From Ravibacter sp964562455 (GTDB lineage Bacteria; Bacteroidota; Bacteroidia; Cytophagales; Spirosomataceae): DNA of 64,000 bases. Position numbers and translations under genes: made by a program. Below, one piece after another: positions 9,215-18,400 of this stretch. Positions within the stretch are counted from its first letter, which is position 1; every line of letters starts with the position of its first letter. Under the pieces are notes generated by a model. It was not told the origin of the DNA. It made no database searches and saw only the letters and a program-made list of their open reading frames with translations. The stretch is taken from positions 1 to 64,000 of the forward strand of contig CAZLTN010000006.1 of the NCBI GenBank assembly GCA_964562455.1, read 5' to 3'.

Positions 9215-10168
9215 ATGTACCAAAAAAAGATAAAGGAAGTACTGGAAGAAATAGGCAAAGTGGTGGTCGGCCAGGAAAGCCTTATCAACCGGATATTGAT
9301 AGGCCTCTTCACCGGGGGCCACATACTGCTTGAGGGAGTTCCCGGGCTGGCCAAGACACTTTCGATCAATACCATTTCACAGGTACTTCAGCTCGATTTC
9401 CGCCGGATACAGTTCACTTCCGACCTGTTGCCGTCGGACCTCATCGGCACGATGATCTACAAGCCCAAGCTGGGGGATTACGAAGTTAAAAAAGGACCTA
9501 TCTTTGCCAATATTATCCTGGCCGACGAAGTCAACCGTTCCCCGGCCAAGGTCCAGTCCGCCCTGCTCGAAGCCATGCAGGAAAAACAGGTGACCATAGG
9601 TGATACTACGTACAAGCTGGACAAGCCTTTTCTTGTGCTTGCTACCCAGAACCCTGTAGAGCAGGAAGGCACCTATCCCCTGCCGGAAGCGCAGCTCGAC
9701 CGGTTTATGATGAAAGTACACCTCGATTACCTCAACCGCAACGAGGAACTGGAAGTAATGAGGAGAATGGCCGATCTCGATTTCAGGTATACGCCTAAAG
9801 CCCTCCTCTCAAAGGAAGACATCTTCAGGATACGCGAGGAGGTCAACAAGGTCAATATTTCGGAGACGCTGGAGCGGTACATTATAGAGCTGGTGTTCGC
9901 CACCCGCAGGCCGCTCGAATATAATTTCAAGGAAGAGGCCAGATACATCCAGTTCGGCGTATCTCCCCGGGCTACCATTCACCTCAACCTGGCTGCCAAG
10001 GCGCTCGCTTACATGGAGGGGCGCAATTATGTCCTCCCGGAAGATATCAAGGAGGTGGTCCCCGATATCATGAACCATCGCATCCTGCTTAACTACGAAG
10101 CTGAAGCCGACGATATCAAAACTTCCCATATTATCGATTCCATACTGAGCAAGATCGCAATAGGCTAG
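9215..10168 (+). CDS. MoxR-family AAA+ ATPase
   Basis: AAA+ chaperone-like ATPase thought to mature metal-dependent or periplasmic protein complexes. The 317-residue protein shows Walker A GVPGLAKT (41-48), Walker B ILADEVNRSPAK near residue 105, and the sensor stretch ATQNPVEQEGTYPLPEAQ. The usual partners (DUF58 and VWA/Bat genes) are not downstream: the next sequence is a decayed lgt copy. The gene sits directly after prmC without a gap. Its partners are either elsewhere or lost. Confidence 0.9.
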   Translation: MYQKKIKEVLEEIGKVVVGQESLINRILIGLFTGGHILLEGVPGLAKTLSINTISQVLQLDFRRIQFTSDLLPSDLIGTMIYKPKLGDYEVKKGPIFANIILADEVNRSPAKVQSALLEAMQEKQVTIGDTTYKLDKPFLVLATQNPVEQEGTYPLPEAQLDRFMMKVHLDYLNRNEELEVMRRMADLDFRYTPKALLSKEDIFRIREEVNKVNISETLERYIIELVFATRRPLEYNFKEEARYIQFGVSPRATIHLNLAAKALAYMEGRNYVLPEDIKEVVPDIMNHRILLNYEAEADDIKTSHIIDSILSKIAIG

Positions 10169-10169
10169 C

Positions 10170-10405
10170 ACGGGCGTCCCGGTGGATAAGGCATTTTCTG
10201 TTCTATGTACCTTCAGTGCTGATTAAGAATCCTTTAGAAGCCATTACACCTTCTTTCAACGGATCATCGGGTTTTTCAAGGAAAATCAGGTCACGTTTGA
10301 AGATAACCTGACCCTCAATATGGGGCAGAACCTGAGTATCCCCGCGATACTTCCGGGTATTTGGTTTATTTCACGGGCATTTGAACAGCGCCAGGCGTCG
10401 TAGCC
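10170..10405 (+). pseudogene. Decayed partial copy of lgt with a large internal deletion
   Basis: The first part (about 10175-10248) matches intact lgt around 10755-10825, including CTGATTAA-AATCC-TTAGAAG. The second part (about 10255-10400) matches the 3' end of lgt (11215-11350), including 20-base and longer identical runs around CCTCAATATGGGGCAGAACC. The roughly 390-420 bases between these segments in lgt are missing. Stops and frame breaks in the first half prevent an Lgt product. This is a tandem duplicate that decayed next to the working copy. Confidence 0.88.
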
Positions 10406-10455
10406 GCAATGAGTAGCTAAAAAAAATCGAGAGCACTACGTGTTATTAAAATTTG

Positions 10456-10463
10456 TAGTTTTG
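10456..10463 (+). promoter_or_regulatory. Bacteroidota -7 element upstream of lgt
   Basis: TAGTTTTG matches the TAnnTTTG consensus of Bacteroidota primary sigma factors, 75 bases before the lgt start. No good -33 TTTG is visible 17-23 bases upstream, so the call is moderate. Confidence 0.4.
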
Positions 10464-10537
10464 TACCTCAATTACGGATATACGATCCGAAGTTTTAATT
10501 AATCCAATGCCTGATATACAGGCAGAATCATTGCGTT

Positions 10538-11365
10538 ATGCTTTCATTCATTACCTGGGATGTTTCTCCGGAAATTTTCACCATCCCCGAAATCGCGGGG
10601 ATCGGCCCTATTCCGGTACGTTGGTACGGTCTGCTGTTTGCTCTTGGCTTTATCATAGGCCAGCAAATCATGATCCACATTTTCAGGAAAGAGGGAAAAC
10701 CGATGGCGGACATCGATACGCTCACGCTTTATATGCTTTTTTCGACGGTTTTGGGCGCCCGTATAGGGCATTTCCTCTTCTATGAACCTTCGGTACTGAT
10801 TAAAAATCCCTTAGAAGTCATCATGCCTCCGTTCGCCGGGCTGGCCAGCCACGGAGGGGGAATAGGTATTCTGATAGGTTTATGGCTTTATAGCCGTACA
10901 AGGGCAAAATCCGGACAGACCTTCTTTTGGGTGGCTGACCGTATAGCGATTACAGTTGCGCTTGGCGGGGCATTTATCAGGATGGGCAACCTGATGAATT
11001 CTGAAATTATCGGTAAGCAAACCTCTGTACCATGGGGATTTATATTTCTTCAGAATCATGAATACTCGACCGTACCGCGGCATCCTACGGCTATTTATGA
11101 AACCCTCGCATACCTGACGGTATTTGTTATCATGTGCTGGATATGGAATAAGTATAAAGAGAAGACCCCGGGCGGCCTCCTGGTCGGGATTTTAATGGTA
11201 TGGGTGTTTACCGCCCGTTTTATCATCGAGTTTTTTAAAGAAAACCAGGTTGCGTTTGAAGATAACCTGACCCTCAATATGGGGCAGAACCTGAGTATCC
11301 CGGCGATACTTCTGGGTATTTGGTTTATTTCACGGGCATTTAAACAACAAAAGCAGGGTTCTTAA
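10538..11365 (+). CDS. lgt: Prolipoprotein diacylglyceryl transferase
   Basis: Inner-membrane enzyme transferring diacylglyceryl from phosphatidylglycerol to the lipobox cysteine of prolipoproteins, the first step in lipoprotein maturation. The 275-residue protein has several hydrophobic helices, the opening PIPVRWYGLLFALGF, the HGGGIG loop, the signature RMGNLMNSEIIGK around residue 150 and RHPTAIYE. It is the functional copy; a decayed partial duplicate lies just upstream. Several lipoproteins in this window are expected substrates. Confidence 0.95.
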   Translation: MLSFITWDVSPEIFTIPEIAGIGPIPVRWYGLLFALGFIIGQQIMIHIFRKEGKPMADIDTLTLYMLFSTVLGARIGHFLFYEPSVLIKNPLEVIMPPFAGLASHGGGIGILIGLWLYSRTRAKSGQTFFWVADRIAITVALGGAFIRMGNLMNSEIIGKQTSVPWGFIFLQNHEYSTVPRHPTAIYETLAYLTVFVIMCWIWNKYKEKTPGGLLVGILMVWVFTARFIIEFFKENQVAFEDNLTLNMGQNLSIPAILLGIWFISRAFKQQKQGS

Positions 11366-11454
11366 CGTATAAATATGTAAAGAGCCATTATTAAATAATA
11401 TACGGTACAATATGGTGACTTCAAAGATCACACTGACTAAAAGGAACTTCAAAA

Positions 11455-12024
11455 ATGACAGACGCCAAAAACAAGAATAACTGGAATGAGGAATGGGTAA
11501 AGATTCATTTTGACGATGTCGAGAATCCCCCGCATTACGAAGTATCTAACTTCGGGAGGCTAAAAAGCTTCCAGACCGACCCTAAAAACGGTGCTGTTAT
11601 AAAAGGGTCGGTTATTCAGGGATATCGCTCTCTTAACATACGTGCAGGTGGCGGAAAAACCATTAATCACTATGTGCACAAGCTCGTAGCTGATAATTTC
11701 GTACCCCGTAAGAGCCTCGACCACAAATTCGTAATCCATCTCGACTATGAAAAGCAGAACAACCATTTCGAAAACCTGAAGTGGGTTACAAAAGACGAAA
11801 TGACCGAGCACAACCGAAGCAACCCGATGGTGCTCAACCGCGCTATACCTAAGAGGACCAGCAATTATAAGCTTACTGAATCTAAGGTAAAGATGATCAA
11901 GAAATTGCTTAAAAACGACAAGAACAGGCTACGGATGATCGCCAAACAGTTCGGGATCACCCATACACAGCTCAACCGTATCCGGTCGGGCGAAAACTGG
12001 AAGCACGTTACTATCGACGACTAA
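11455..12024 (+). CDS. NUMOD4 / HNH-like DNA-binding protein
   Basis: The 189-residue protein begins with a NUMOD4 motif (EEWVKIHF...YEVSNFGRLKSF), a DNA-binding module found in intron and phage homing nucleases. An HNH-like segment follows: KLVADNFVP, then VIHLDYEKQNNHFENLKWVT, corresponding to the NHIDGNKTNN-ENLEWVT core; the usual first Asn is Ile here, so nuclease activity is uncertain. The C-terminal 50 residues (LTESKVKMIKKLL...IAKQFGITHTQLNRI) look like a helix-turn-helix. It stands alone between lgt and the Fe-S carrier gene with no intron or inserted element around it. It could be a domesticated homing nuclease or a regulator. Confidence 0.75.
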   Translation: MTDAKNKNNWNEEWVKIHFDDVENPPHYEVSNFGRLKSFQTDPKNGAVIKGSVIQGYRSLNIRAGGGKTINHYVHKLVADNFVPRKSLDHKFVIHLDYEKQNNHFENLKWVTKDEMTEHNRSNPMVLNRAIPKRTSNYKLTESKVKMIKKLLKNDKNRLRMIAKQFGITHTQLNRIRSGENWKHVTIDD

Positions 12025-12038
12025 GCAAGGATTTTAAT

Positions 12039-12347
12039 TCATGAGCGACGGGCCGGGGAATTGTTCTGGATAGTATATCCCCCTTCTGAGGGGATGAAAT
12101 CCACCTCGGCTCCCAGCACGTATAAAAGGTGCCTTTTGTCGATCAGGACTTTTACCGTATTGACGGTATAAGTAAAGTCGTGCTCACCCTGGGTATCGAA
12201 GCCCAGTACAAAAGTGCCACTGCAGCCTCCACCCCTGATGCCTACCCTCAAGCCGTAGGTATCGGGGATTTTATTCGCTGCCAATGTATCCGATATTTCT
12301 TCCCGCGCACGGTCCGTAATGGTTACCGGTTGTTCAACTATGTCCAT
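12039..12347 (-). CDS. A-type Fe-S carrier homologue (IscA/HesB fold) lacking the C-terminal cysteines
   Basis: Resembles HesB/IscA Fe-S assembly proteins: ITDRAREEI, then YGLRVGIRGGGCSG, then VLIDKRHLLYVLGAEVDF. The ATG at 12347 gives the normal short length (102 residues); the upstream extension of the open frame overlaps the divergent gene. Typical A-type carriers end with CGCG-like cysteines; here the end is GGYTIQNNSPARRS and only the first cysteine (RGGGCSG) remains. Cluster binding in the classical three-cysteine way is therefore unlikely. The gene converges with the NUMOD4 gene (14-base gap) and diverges from the DUF7935-like gene with only about 41 bases between starts. Confidence 0.8.
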   Translation of the reverse strand: MDIVEQPVTITDRAREEISDTLAANKIPDTYGLRVGIRGGGCSGTFVLGFDTQGEHDFTYTVNTVKVLIDKRHLLYVLGAEVDFIPSEGGYTIQNNSPARRS

Positions 12348-12363
12348 ATGCGAAAGAATAGCG

Positions 12364-12390
12364 ATATTTGTGTTTTCAACACTCAAATAT
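12364..12390. promoter_or_regulatory. Dyad in the short divergent gap between the Fe-S carrier and DUF7935-like genes
   Basis: ATATTTG (12364-12370) and CAAATAT (12384-12390) are perfect 7-bp inverted repeats, enclosing GTGTT-TTC-AACAC. The dyad fills most of the gap between the two start codons and overlaps the ATG at 12389. It could be an operator or a 5' hairpin; function is unknown. Confidence 0.35.
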
Positions 12391-12907
12391 GGAATTAAAT
12401 TCATTACTGACCATAGTAATCTGCGTACTGATTGTTACCGTAGGGTCTTATATGAGCATTCAGGCTATAGTAAAAGGCTATACTGAAAAGAAAATATGGG
12501 AGCACCGTGTAGCCCATCACCAGCTTATAACCCCACTGAGGATACAGGCTGCCGAACGCATGTGCCTCTTCCTGGAAAGGATCACTCCCAATAGCCTGAT
12601 TTTCAGAGTATCTTCGTCTGCCACTACTGCTTTGGAGCTCCATCAATTGCTGCTCCGCGAGATCAGGGAAGAATATAACCACAACGTAGCCCAGCAGATT
12701 TATATAGGTACAGATACCTGGGATATTATCCGGAATGCGAAAGAAGAAGTCATCACTACCATCAACCTTGCTTCACAGGATGTCTCTAAAGATTCCTCCG
12801 CCGGTGAACTGGCACGTGAAATAATGAAAAAGGTCATCGCACAGGAAAATCCCGCAATCTCAGTTGCCCTCACAGCGCTGAAAAAAGAGATGCAGGAGCT
12901 GTTTTAA
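12389..12907 (+). CDS. Membrane-anchored protein of unknown function (DUF7935-like)
   Basis: About 172 residues from the ATG at 12389 (an in-frame ATG also occurs at 12368). One N-terminal transmembrane helix (LLTIVICVLIVTVGSYMSIQ) is followed by a soluble cytoplasmic region. The conserved-looking segment RIQAAERMCLFLERITPNSLIFRV, then LHQLLLREIREEYNHNVAQQIYI, matches my memory of a family restricted to Bacteroidota and annotated as DUF7935; function unknown. It is transcribed away from the Fe-S carrier homologue and toward mutS2, with a repeat element between. Confidence 0.75.
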   Translation: MELNSLLTIVICVLIVTVGSYMSIQAIVKGYTEKKIWEHRVAHHQLITPLRIQAAERMCLFLERITPNSLIFRVSSSATTALELHQLLLREIREEYNHNVAQQIYIGTDTWDIIRNAKEEVITTINLASQDVSKDSSAGELAREIMKKVIAQENPAISVALTALKKEMQELF

Positions 12908-12925
12908 AAAGAAGTATGAGGCATT

Positions 12926-13065
12926 GAGGTGATATAGGCTGCCTTTGATCAGTCGCCAAAGGCAACAGAATAGAGCTTCGGGACAGCAAGTCCCGAAGCG
13001 CACGGCACGATCACCACATCACCTCATCACCTCATCACCACATCACCTCATCACCACATCACCAC
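12926..13065. repeat. Composite intergenic repeat: hairpin plus seven 8-bp tandem units
   Basis: Between the DUF7935-like gene and mutS2. A left unit GAGGTGAT (12926-12933) is complementary to the right-hand tandem array ATCACC(A/T)C repeated seven times at 13010-13065. Between them is a perfect 10-bp stem GCTTCGGGAC (12975-12984) / GTCCCGAAGC (12990-12999) with a 5-nt loop. The hairpin has no T-run, so it is not a standard terminator. The same architecture recurs at 62.7 kb. Confidence 0.8.
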
Positions 13066-13080
13066 ATTGAAATCCATTAA

Positions 13081-15489
13081 ATGCTTTACCCCAAAAATAT
13101 TGAACAGAAATTAGGCTTCGACCGGGTCAGGGAGGAGCTGCGGGAAAATTGCATAAGTCCGCTTGGCCAGGGATTTGTCGATAAAATCAGGTTTTCAGAC
13201 AGCTATTCTCTCGTCGACAAACTGGTCAGGCAGACCGAAGAAATGAAACGCATCCTGGAACAAGGCACTGCTTTCCCTTCCCAGAATTATATTGACATAA
13301 CTTCCTATCTCGATAAAGCGCGCATCGAGGGTATGCTGCTGACCGCTGAAGTCTTTTTCGAGATAAAGCTTTGCCTGGGCACTATCCGGCTTTGCCTTGA
13401 CTTTCTCAATGCGGAAGCAGGCGATGACTTTCCCCTGCTTAAGGAATTTGCCCGGCATATCATAGTCGACCAGGGCGTAATGAAAGAGATAGAGCGGATC
13501 ATCGACGAGCGGGGAAGAGTTCGCGATAATGCATCGCCGGAACTTGCCCGTATCCGTAAAAAACTTCTCGCAGAGCAGGCCACGGTTCGCTCCAGGCTGG
13601 ATTCTATTTTCCGTAACGCCAAATCGAACGGCTGGGTAAGCGACGACGTTTCACTCACCATACGCAATGGCCGGATGGTGATCCCTGTCGCGGCGGAATT
13701 CAAAAGAAAGCTGAAAGGGTTCGTGCATGACGCTTCGTCGACAGGGCAGACGGTATTCATAGAACCTGCCGAAATTTTTGAATCAAACAACGAAATCAGG
13801 GAGCTTGAGTATGAAGAGCGCCACGAGATCAATAAAATACTCGTCGCTCTTACCGACAGGCTGCGGCCGCACATCCCCGATCTGCTCCGGGCCTGCCACT
13901 TCCTCGGCGTAATGGATTTCCTGCGGGCCAAAGCCAGGTTTGCCCAGTCCATACGCGCCATCAACCCCAGGTTTGAGGACCGGCAGCTCATCGACTGGAG
14001 ATCTGCAAGACACCCGATCCTGCAGCTTTCTTTCCAGAAACAAGGCAAAACCGTGGTCCCGCTACAGGTAAGCCTGACTGAGAAAAACCGCATACTGATT
14101 ATCTCAGGGCCTAATGCCGGTGGAAAATCAGTATCATTAAAGACCGTCGGGCTGATACAGTACATGTACCAGTGCGGCTTGCTCGTCCCGCTCGAAGAAG
14201 GCTCTTCGATAGGCATATTCAAAAATATACTCATTGACATCGGCGACGAGCAATCGCTCGAAAACGACCTGAGCACCTACAGCTCACACCTTACCAACAT
14301 GAAGGTGTTCCTTCAGAAGGCTGACAGGCAGACCCTGTTCCTGATCGACGAATTCGGCACAGGTACCGAGCCGGGACTGGGCGGCGCTATAGCGGAGTCT
14401 ATCCTGGAAAACCTTGCAGGCTCCGGTGCTTTCGGGGTCATCAACACCCACTATACCAACCTCAAGCTTTTTGCCAAAAAAACACCCGGGCTGATCAACG
14501 GCGCCATGAAGTTTGACGGCAAGAACATGCAGCCTCTTTACGAACTGGAAACAGGAAAGCCCGGAAGCTCTTTTGCTTTTGAAATTGCTGCCAAAATAGG
14601 CCTCCCGAAGCCGGTCGTGGAGAAGGCGAAACAGAAACTCGGCACCCAGCAGGTAAACTTCGAGAAGCTGATCAAGGAGTTAGACATCGAAAAAGCAGTA
14701 TTTGCCGAAAAGAATATCGGGCTTGGTATCAAGGAAAGGAAACTGGCGCAGCAACTGGCCGAGTATACCGCCCTTAAGACTTCTCTCGAAAACGACGAAA
14801 AAAAGATCCGTAACCAGGCCAGGCAGGAAGCAAAGTCCCTGATTTCCTCAGCTAATCAGTTGATAGAGAAAACAATCAGGGACATCAGGGAAAAGAAGGC
14901 GGAAAAAGAAAGCACCAAAGCGGCCCGGGCGGTATTGGAAAATTTCTCGGCCGGGGAGCTTAAGCAGGAGGTAATTACCGAACCGCCGGCTCCCCAGGCT
15001 GTCGTAGAGCTGGAAGAAGGCGCTATTACGGAAGGCAGCTATGTAAAACTGAAAGGGCAAAATGCCTTCGGACAGGTTCTCGCCGTTAAGGCTAAGGAAG
15101 CGGAAGTAAGGATAGGGGCATTAAAATCTACCATCAAGCTAAACAGGCTCGAGAAAGTGTCGGCACGGACCTACAAATCGGCAACCAACGAATCGCTGAC
15201 CGAAAACAACAGGTCGTCTGTTGACCTGAACGAAAAAATGATGCAGTTCAGCTTCAACCTTGATATCAGGGGTATGCGGGGCGAAGAGGCCATGGTGCAG
15301 TTGGACCAGTTCATGAACAACGCCCTTATGCTGGGATACAACGAGCTGAGAGTAGTTCACGGCAAAGGCGACGGTATTCTCCGGACACTGGTACGCAACC
15401 ATTTGAAAAGCTACAAAGAGGTATCACGAATGACCGACGAGCACGCCGACCGCGGCGGAGCCGGCGTTACGATCGTCAGCCTCAAATAA
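13081..15489 (+). CDS. mutS2: Endonuclease MutS2
   Basis: MutS-family ATPase with a C-terminal Smr nuclease domain; MutS2 proteins act on branched DNA or on collided ribosomes, not in classical mismatch repair. The 802-residue protein lacks the MutS N-terminal mismatch domains. Walker A is GPNAGGKS near residue 343, followed by the DEQSLENDLSTYSSH signature and Walker B LFLIDEFGTGTEP. A long coiled coil (about 520-640) precedes the Smr domain, whose core LDIRGMRGEEA and HGKGDGILR is present. It starts 16 bases after the repeat element and converges with the czcA-like gene after 3 bases. Confidence 0.95.
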   Translation: MLYPKNIEQKLGFDRVREELRENCISPLGQGFVDKIRFSDSYSLVDKLVRQTEEMKRILEQGTAFPSQNYIDITSYLDKARIEGMLLTAEVFFEIKLCLGTIRLCLDFLNAEAGDDFPLLKEFARHIIVDQGVMKEIERIIDERGRVRDNASPELARIRKKLLAEQATVRSRLDSIFRNAKSNGWVSDDVSLTIRNGRMVIPVAAEFKRKLKGFVHDASSTGQTVFIEPAEIFESNNEIRELEYEERHEINKILVALTDRLRPHIPDLLRACHFLGVMDFLRAKARFAQSIRAINPRFEDRQLIDWRSARHPILQLSFQKQGKTVVPLQVSLTEKNRILIISGPNAGGKSVSLKTVGLIQYMYQCGLLVPLEEGSSIGIFKNILIDIGDEQSLENDLSTYSSHLTNMKVFLQKADRQTLFLIDEFGTGTEPGLGGAIAESILENLAGSGAFGVINTHYTNLKLFAKKTPGLINGAMKFDGKNMQPLYELETGKPGSSFAFEIAAKIGLPKPVVEKAKQKLGTQQVNFEKLIKELDIEKAVFAEKNIGLGIKERKLAQQLAEYTALKTSLENDEKKIRNQARQEAKSLISSANQLIEKTIRDIREKKAEKESTKAARAVLENFSAGELKQEVITEPPAPQAVVELEEGAITEGSYVKLKGQNAFGQVLAVKAKEAEVRIGALKSTIKLNRLEKVSARTYKSATNESLTENNRSSVDLNEKMMQFSFNLDIRGMRGEEAMVQLDQFMNNALMLGYNELRVVHGKGDGILRTLVRNHLKSYKEVSRMTDEHADRGGAGVTIVSLK

Positions 15490-15492
15490 TAC

Positions 15493-18400
15493 TCAGTTTT
15501 GTTCTTCCTCGCCGGGAGCATGGGTCCAGCGATAAAGAGGTGGTATCAATAACGGGGCAAATACAAGGGTGCTGGCAAGCCCGCCGATAATGACAGTGGC
15601 GAGGGGGCGCTGGACATCGGAGCCTATTCCTTTCGAGGTAGCGGCCGGGATAAGCCCGAGAATCGCCAGCACCAGGATAGAGAGGAGCGCCCGCAGTTGT
15701 TCTTTCGAAATCTGTGCGATCACCGGGCTTCCCGCCGGCTGCAAAGCGGTACCACGATTCAAAGCAGATACGAGAAGCACCCCGGCCATCACCGAAATTC
15801 CAAAAATCGACACGAAACCGACACCAGCCGACACGTTGAAATAATACCCCCGGAACAGCAGCGCCACAATACCGCCTGCCAGTGCGAACAGGATACAGCT
15901 CATGGTGATCAGCGTATGCTTCAGGTTTTTGAAAAGCATAAAAAGAAAGGCGAAAACCACCACAATGGTGAGAGGTATTGTCAGCGAAAGCTGCCGGCCG
16001 GCCCTTTCAAGATTTTCATATTGCCCCCCATACACAATGTGGTCACCTTTTGGAATATGCACTTCCTTCGATATCCTTTTTTGCAGCTCCGCTACAAACC
16101 TCCCCTGGTCGATTCCCCGTATATTGGTCCGCACGGTCACCATCCTTTTGTTATTGTAACGGTAAATATTGGTTTGCCCCTCGACAAACCCGATATCGGC
16201 CAACTGCTCCATCGGGATCAGCGACCCCGTCGCCGAAGAAACCAGCAGCTTTTTGATCTCGTCAATATTATTGCGAAACTCAGGAAGATAACGGATTACA
16301 ATGTCATACCGCTTGGTGCCGTCATATAACACCGACAACGTCTTGCCGCCGATAGCCGCTTCTATCATGTTCTGGATATCGGCGATGTTGATGCCGTAGC
16401 GGGCCGCATTTTCACGGTTGATATTGATAGCAAGCTGCTCCTGGGCGCCTTCCTGCTCTATATTCACGCCTTCGCTTCCTTTCATCGACTTTACTATTGT
16501 CGCAATGCTGTCGGCTTTGCTGCGCATTTCATGCAGGTCATCGCCCACAATGGAAACCGCAAGGTCTGCTGCACTTCCCGTCACAATTTCCATCACCTGG
16601 TCGATTATGGGCTGTCCCGATGTAAACCTTACACTCGGCAACTCTTTTTCAAGATCCGCACGGACCAGCCCGATCAGCTCTTTCTTGGAAATCGTGTCGC
16701 TCCACAGGTGATAGTCCTTTAAACCTACTAGTATTTCGTTCCTGTTGGCCGGGAAGGGATCGGTACCTTCATCGTTACGGCCGGTCTGTGTGATCACGAA
16801 AGCGATCTGCGGATACCGTGCAATTATGTCGCGGATTGCAGGCGCGTTCCTGGCGTTTTCCTGGATCGTGATCCCCGCAGGGAAGTTTCCCCGGAGAAAG
16901 ATCGAACCTTCATCGAGCTCCGGCAGAAACTCCGTTCCGAGCTTCAGCCCGAAAGCGACAAGAATCAGCACGACGACAAAGCCGGCTATCACTGCAGACT
17001 TGTATCCCCGCAATATCTTAGCAAGCACAGCCTCGTACTGCTTCTCGAGAAACGACAGGATCCCATTCCGATGCTCTTTCATTTCCTTTCCGCCCGACAT
17101 GGTTTTATGATAGGCAAATGAAATCAGTACGGGTATGAACGTAAGAGCTGCCAGCATGGAGCCGATCACCGCAAAGGCGAGCGTCAGCGCCATAGGAGAA
17201 AACAGCTTCCCTTCCACCCGGGTCATCAGCAGTATCGGCATATAAGCCAGTATGATGATAGTGACCGAAAAAAAGATCTCCCTCCCGACTTCCTGCGCCG
17301 CCAGGAGTGTTATCTTCTGTATCCCTTCCTGCCTTTCTCCCGGCGTAGCCGTTTTATATTTCCGGATCAGGTGCTCCACCATCACGCACGCGCCGTCAAC
17401 GATGATCCCGAAATCTATAGCTCCCAGCGAAAGCAGGTTGGCCGGTATACCCGTTAAACGCATCAATATAAACGCAAACAACAATGAAAACGGGATAGTC
17501 AAAGCTACTACCAGGGCGCTCCGCGCGCTGCCCAGGAAGAAGATCAGCACCAGTACGACTATGCTGATCCCCTCAAACAGCGTCTGCCCTACGGTATGGA
17601 GCGAGTGATCGATCAGGAAGCTCCTGTCATATAGTTTCCTGATTGTAACACCTTCCGGGAGCTCATGCGCCTGGAGCTCGTCGATTCGTGCTTTCAGGTC
17701 GGCCAGTACTTCACTCGGATTTTCATAACGGCGTAGTAAAACAATCCCCTCGACTCCATTGTTGACATTAACGCCCTGATCCGGAATAGAATAGCCCAAT
17801 ACTCCGCTGGGCGGCGGGGGCGCTATTTCGACACTGGCCACGTCGCGTACGAAAACCGGTACTCCCTCTGCCGATTTCAGGACAATGTTCTCGATATCCT
17901 TCTCGTTTTTGATCGCCCCCAATCCCCTGACGGCAAACCCCTGCCCTCCCCTTTCAAGGATACCACCGCCGGTATTCTGGTTATTGACCTCCACCGCATT
18001 TTCCACGTCGCTGATCGTAAGATTATATTTCCGGAGCTTATCCGGCGAGGTCAGAATATAAAATTGCTTCAAAGGCCCTCCGAAAGTGGTGATGTCTGCG
18101 ATTCCGTCCGTTTGCAGCAGGTAGGGCTTGATTACCCAGTCCTGAAGGTCCCGCAACTGGGTAGGGGTATAGGTAGGCGGCGCTTCGACCACGTAACGGA
18201 GGATCTCGCCTACCGCCGTCGAAAGAGGCGCCAGCTCCGGGGCAACTCCGTCGGGCAACTGAACGCCTGTAAGCCTCTCCAATACCTGTTGACGTGCAAA
18301 ATAGTCGTTGGTGCCATCTTTAAAAGTCAACTGCACAACGCCAAGCCCGAAGATCGTACGGCTCCTCCTGTCTAATACGCCGGGGGTATTCTGGAGCGCC

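Noticed and set aside
10250..10405. A separate short gene encoding an Lgt C-terminus
   Set aside because: No start or promoter; it aligns with the 3' end of the adjacent intact lgt and is joined to a distant lgt segment, so it is a pseudogene.
13305..14276. 323-codon open frame antisense to mutS2
   Set aside because: It lies wholly inside mutS2 on the other strand, is Ser/Arg-rich with no domain, and is explained as a shadow of the mutS2 codon pattern.
15697..16329. 210-codon open frame opposite the CzcA-type pump gene
   Set aside because: Antisense shadow of the strongly supported pump gene; no family features.
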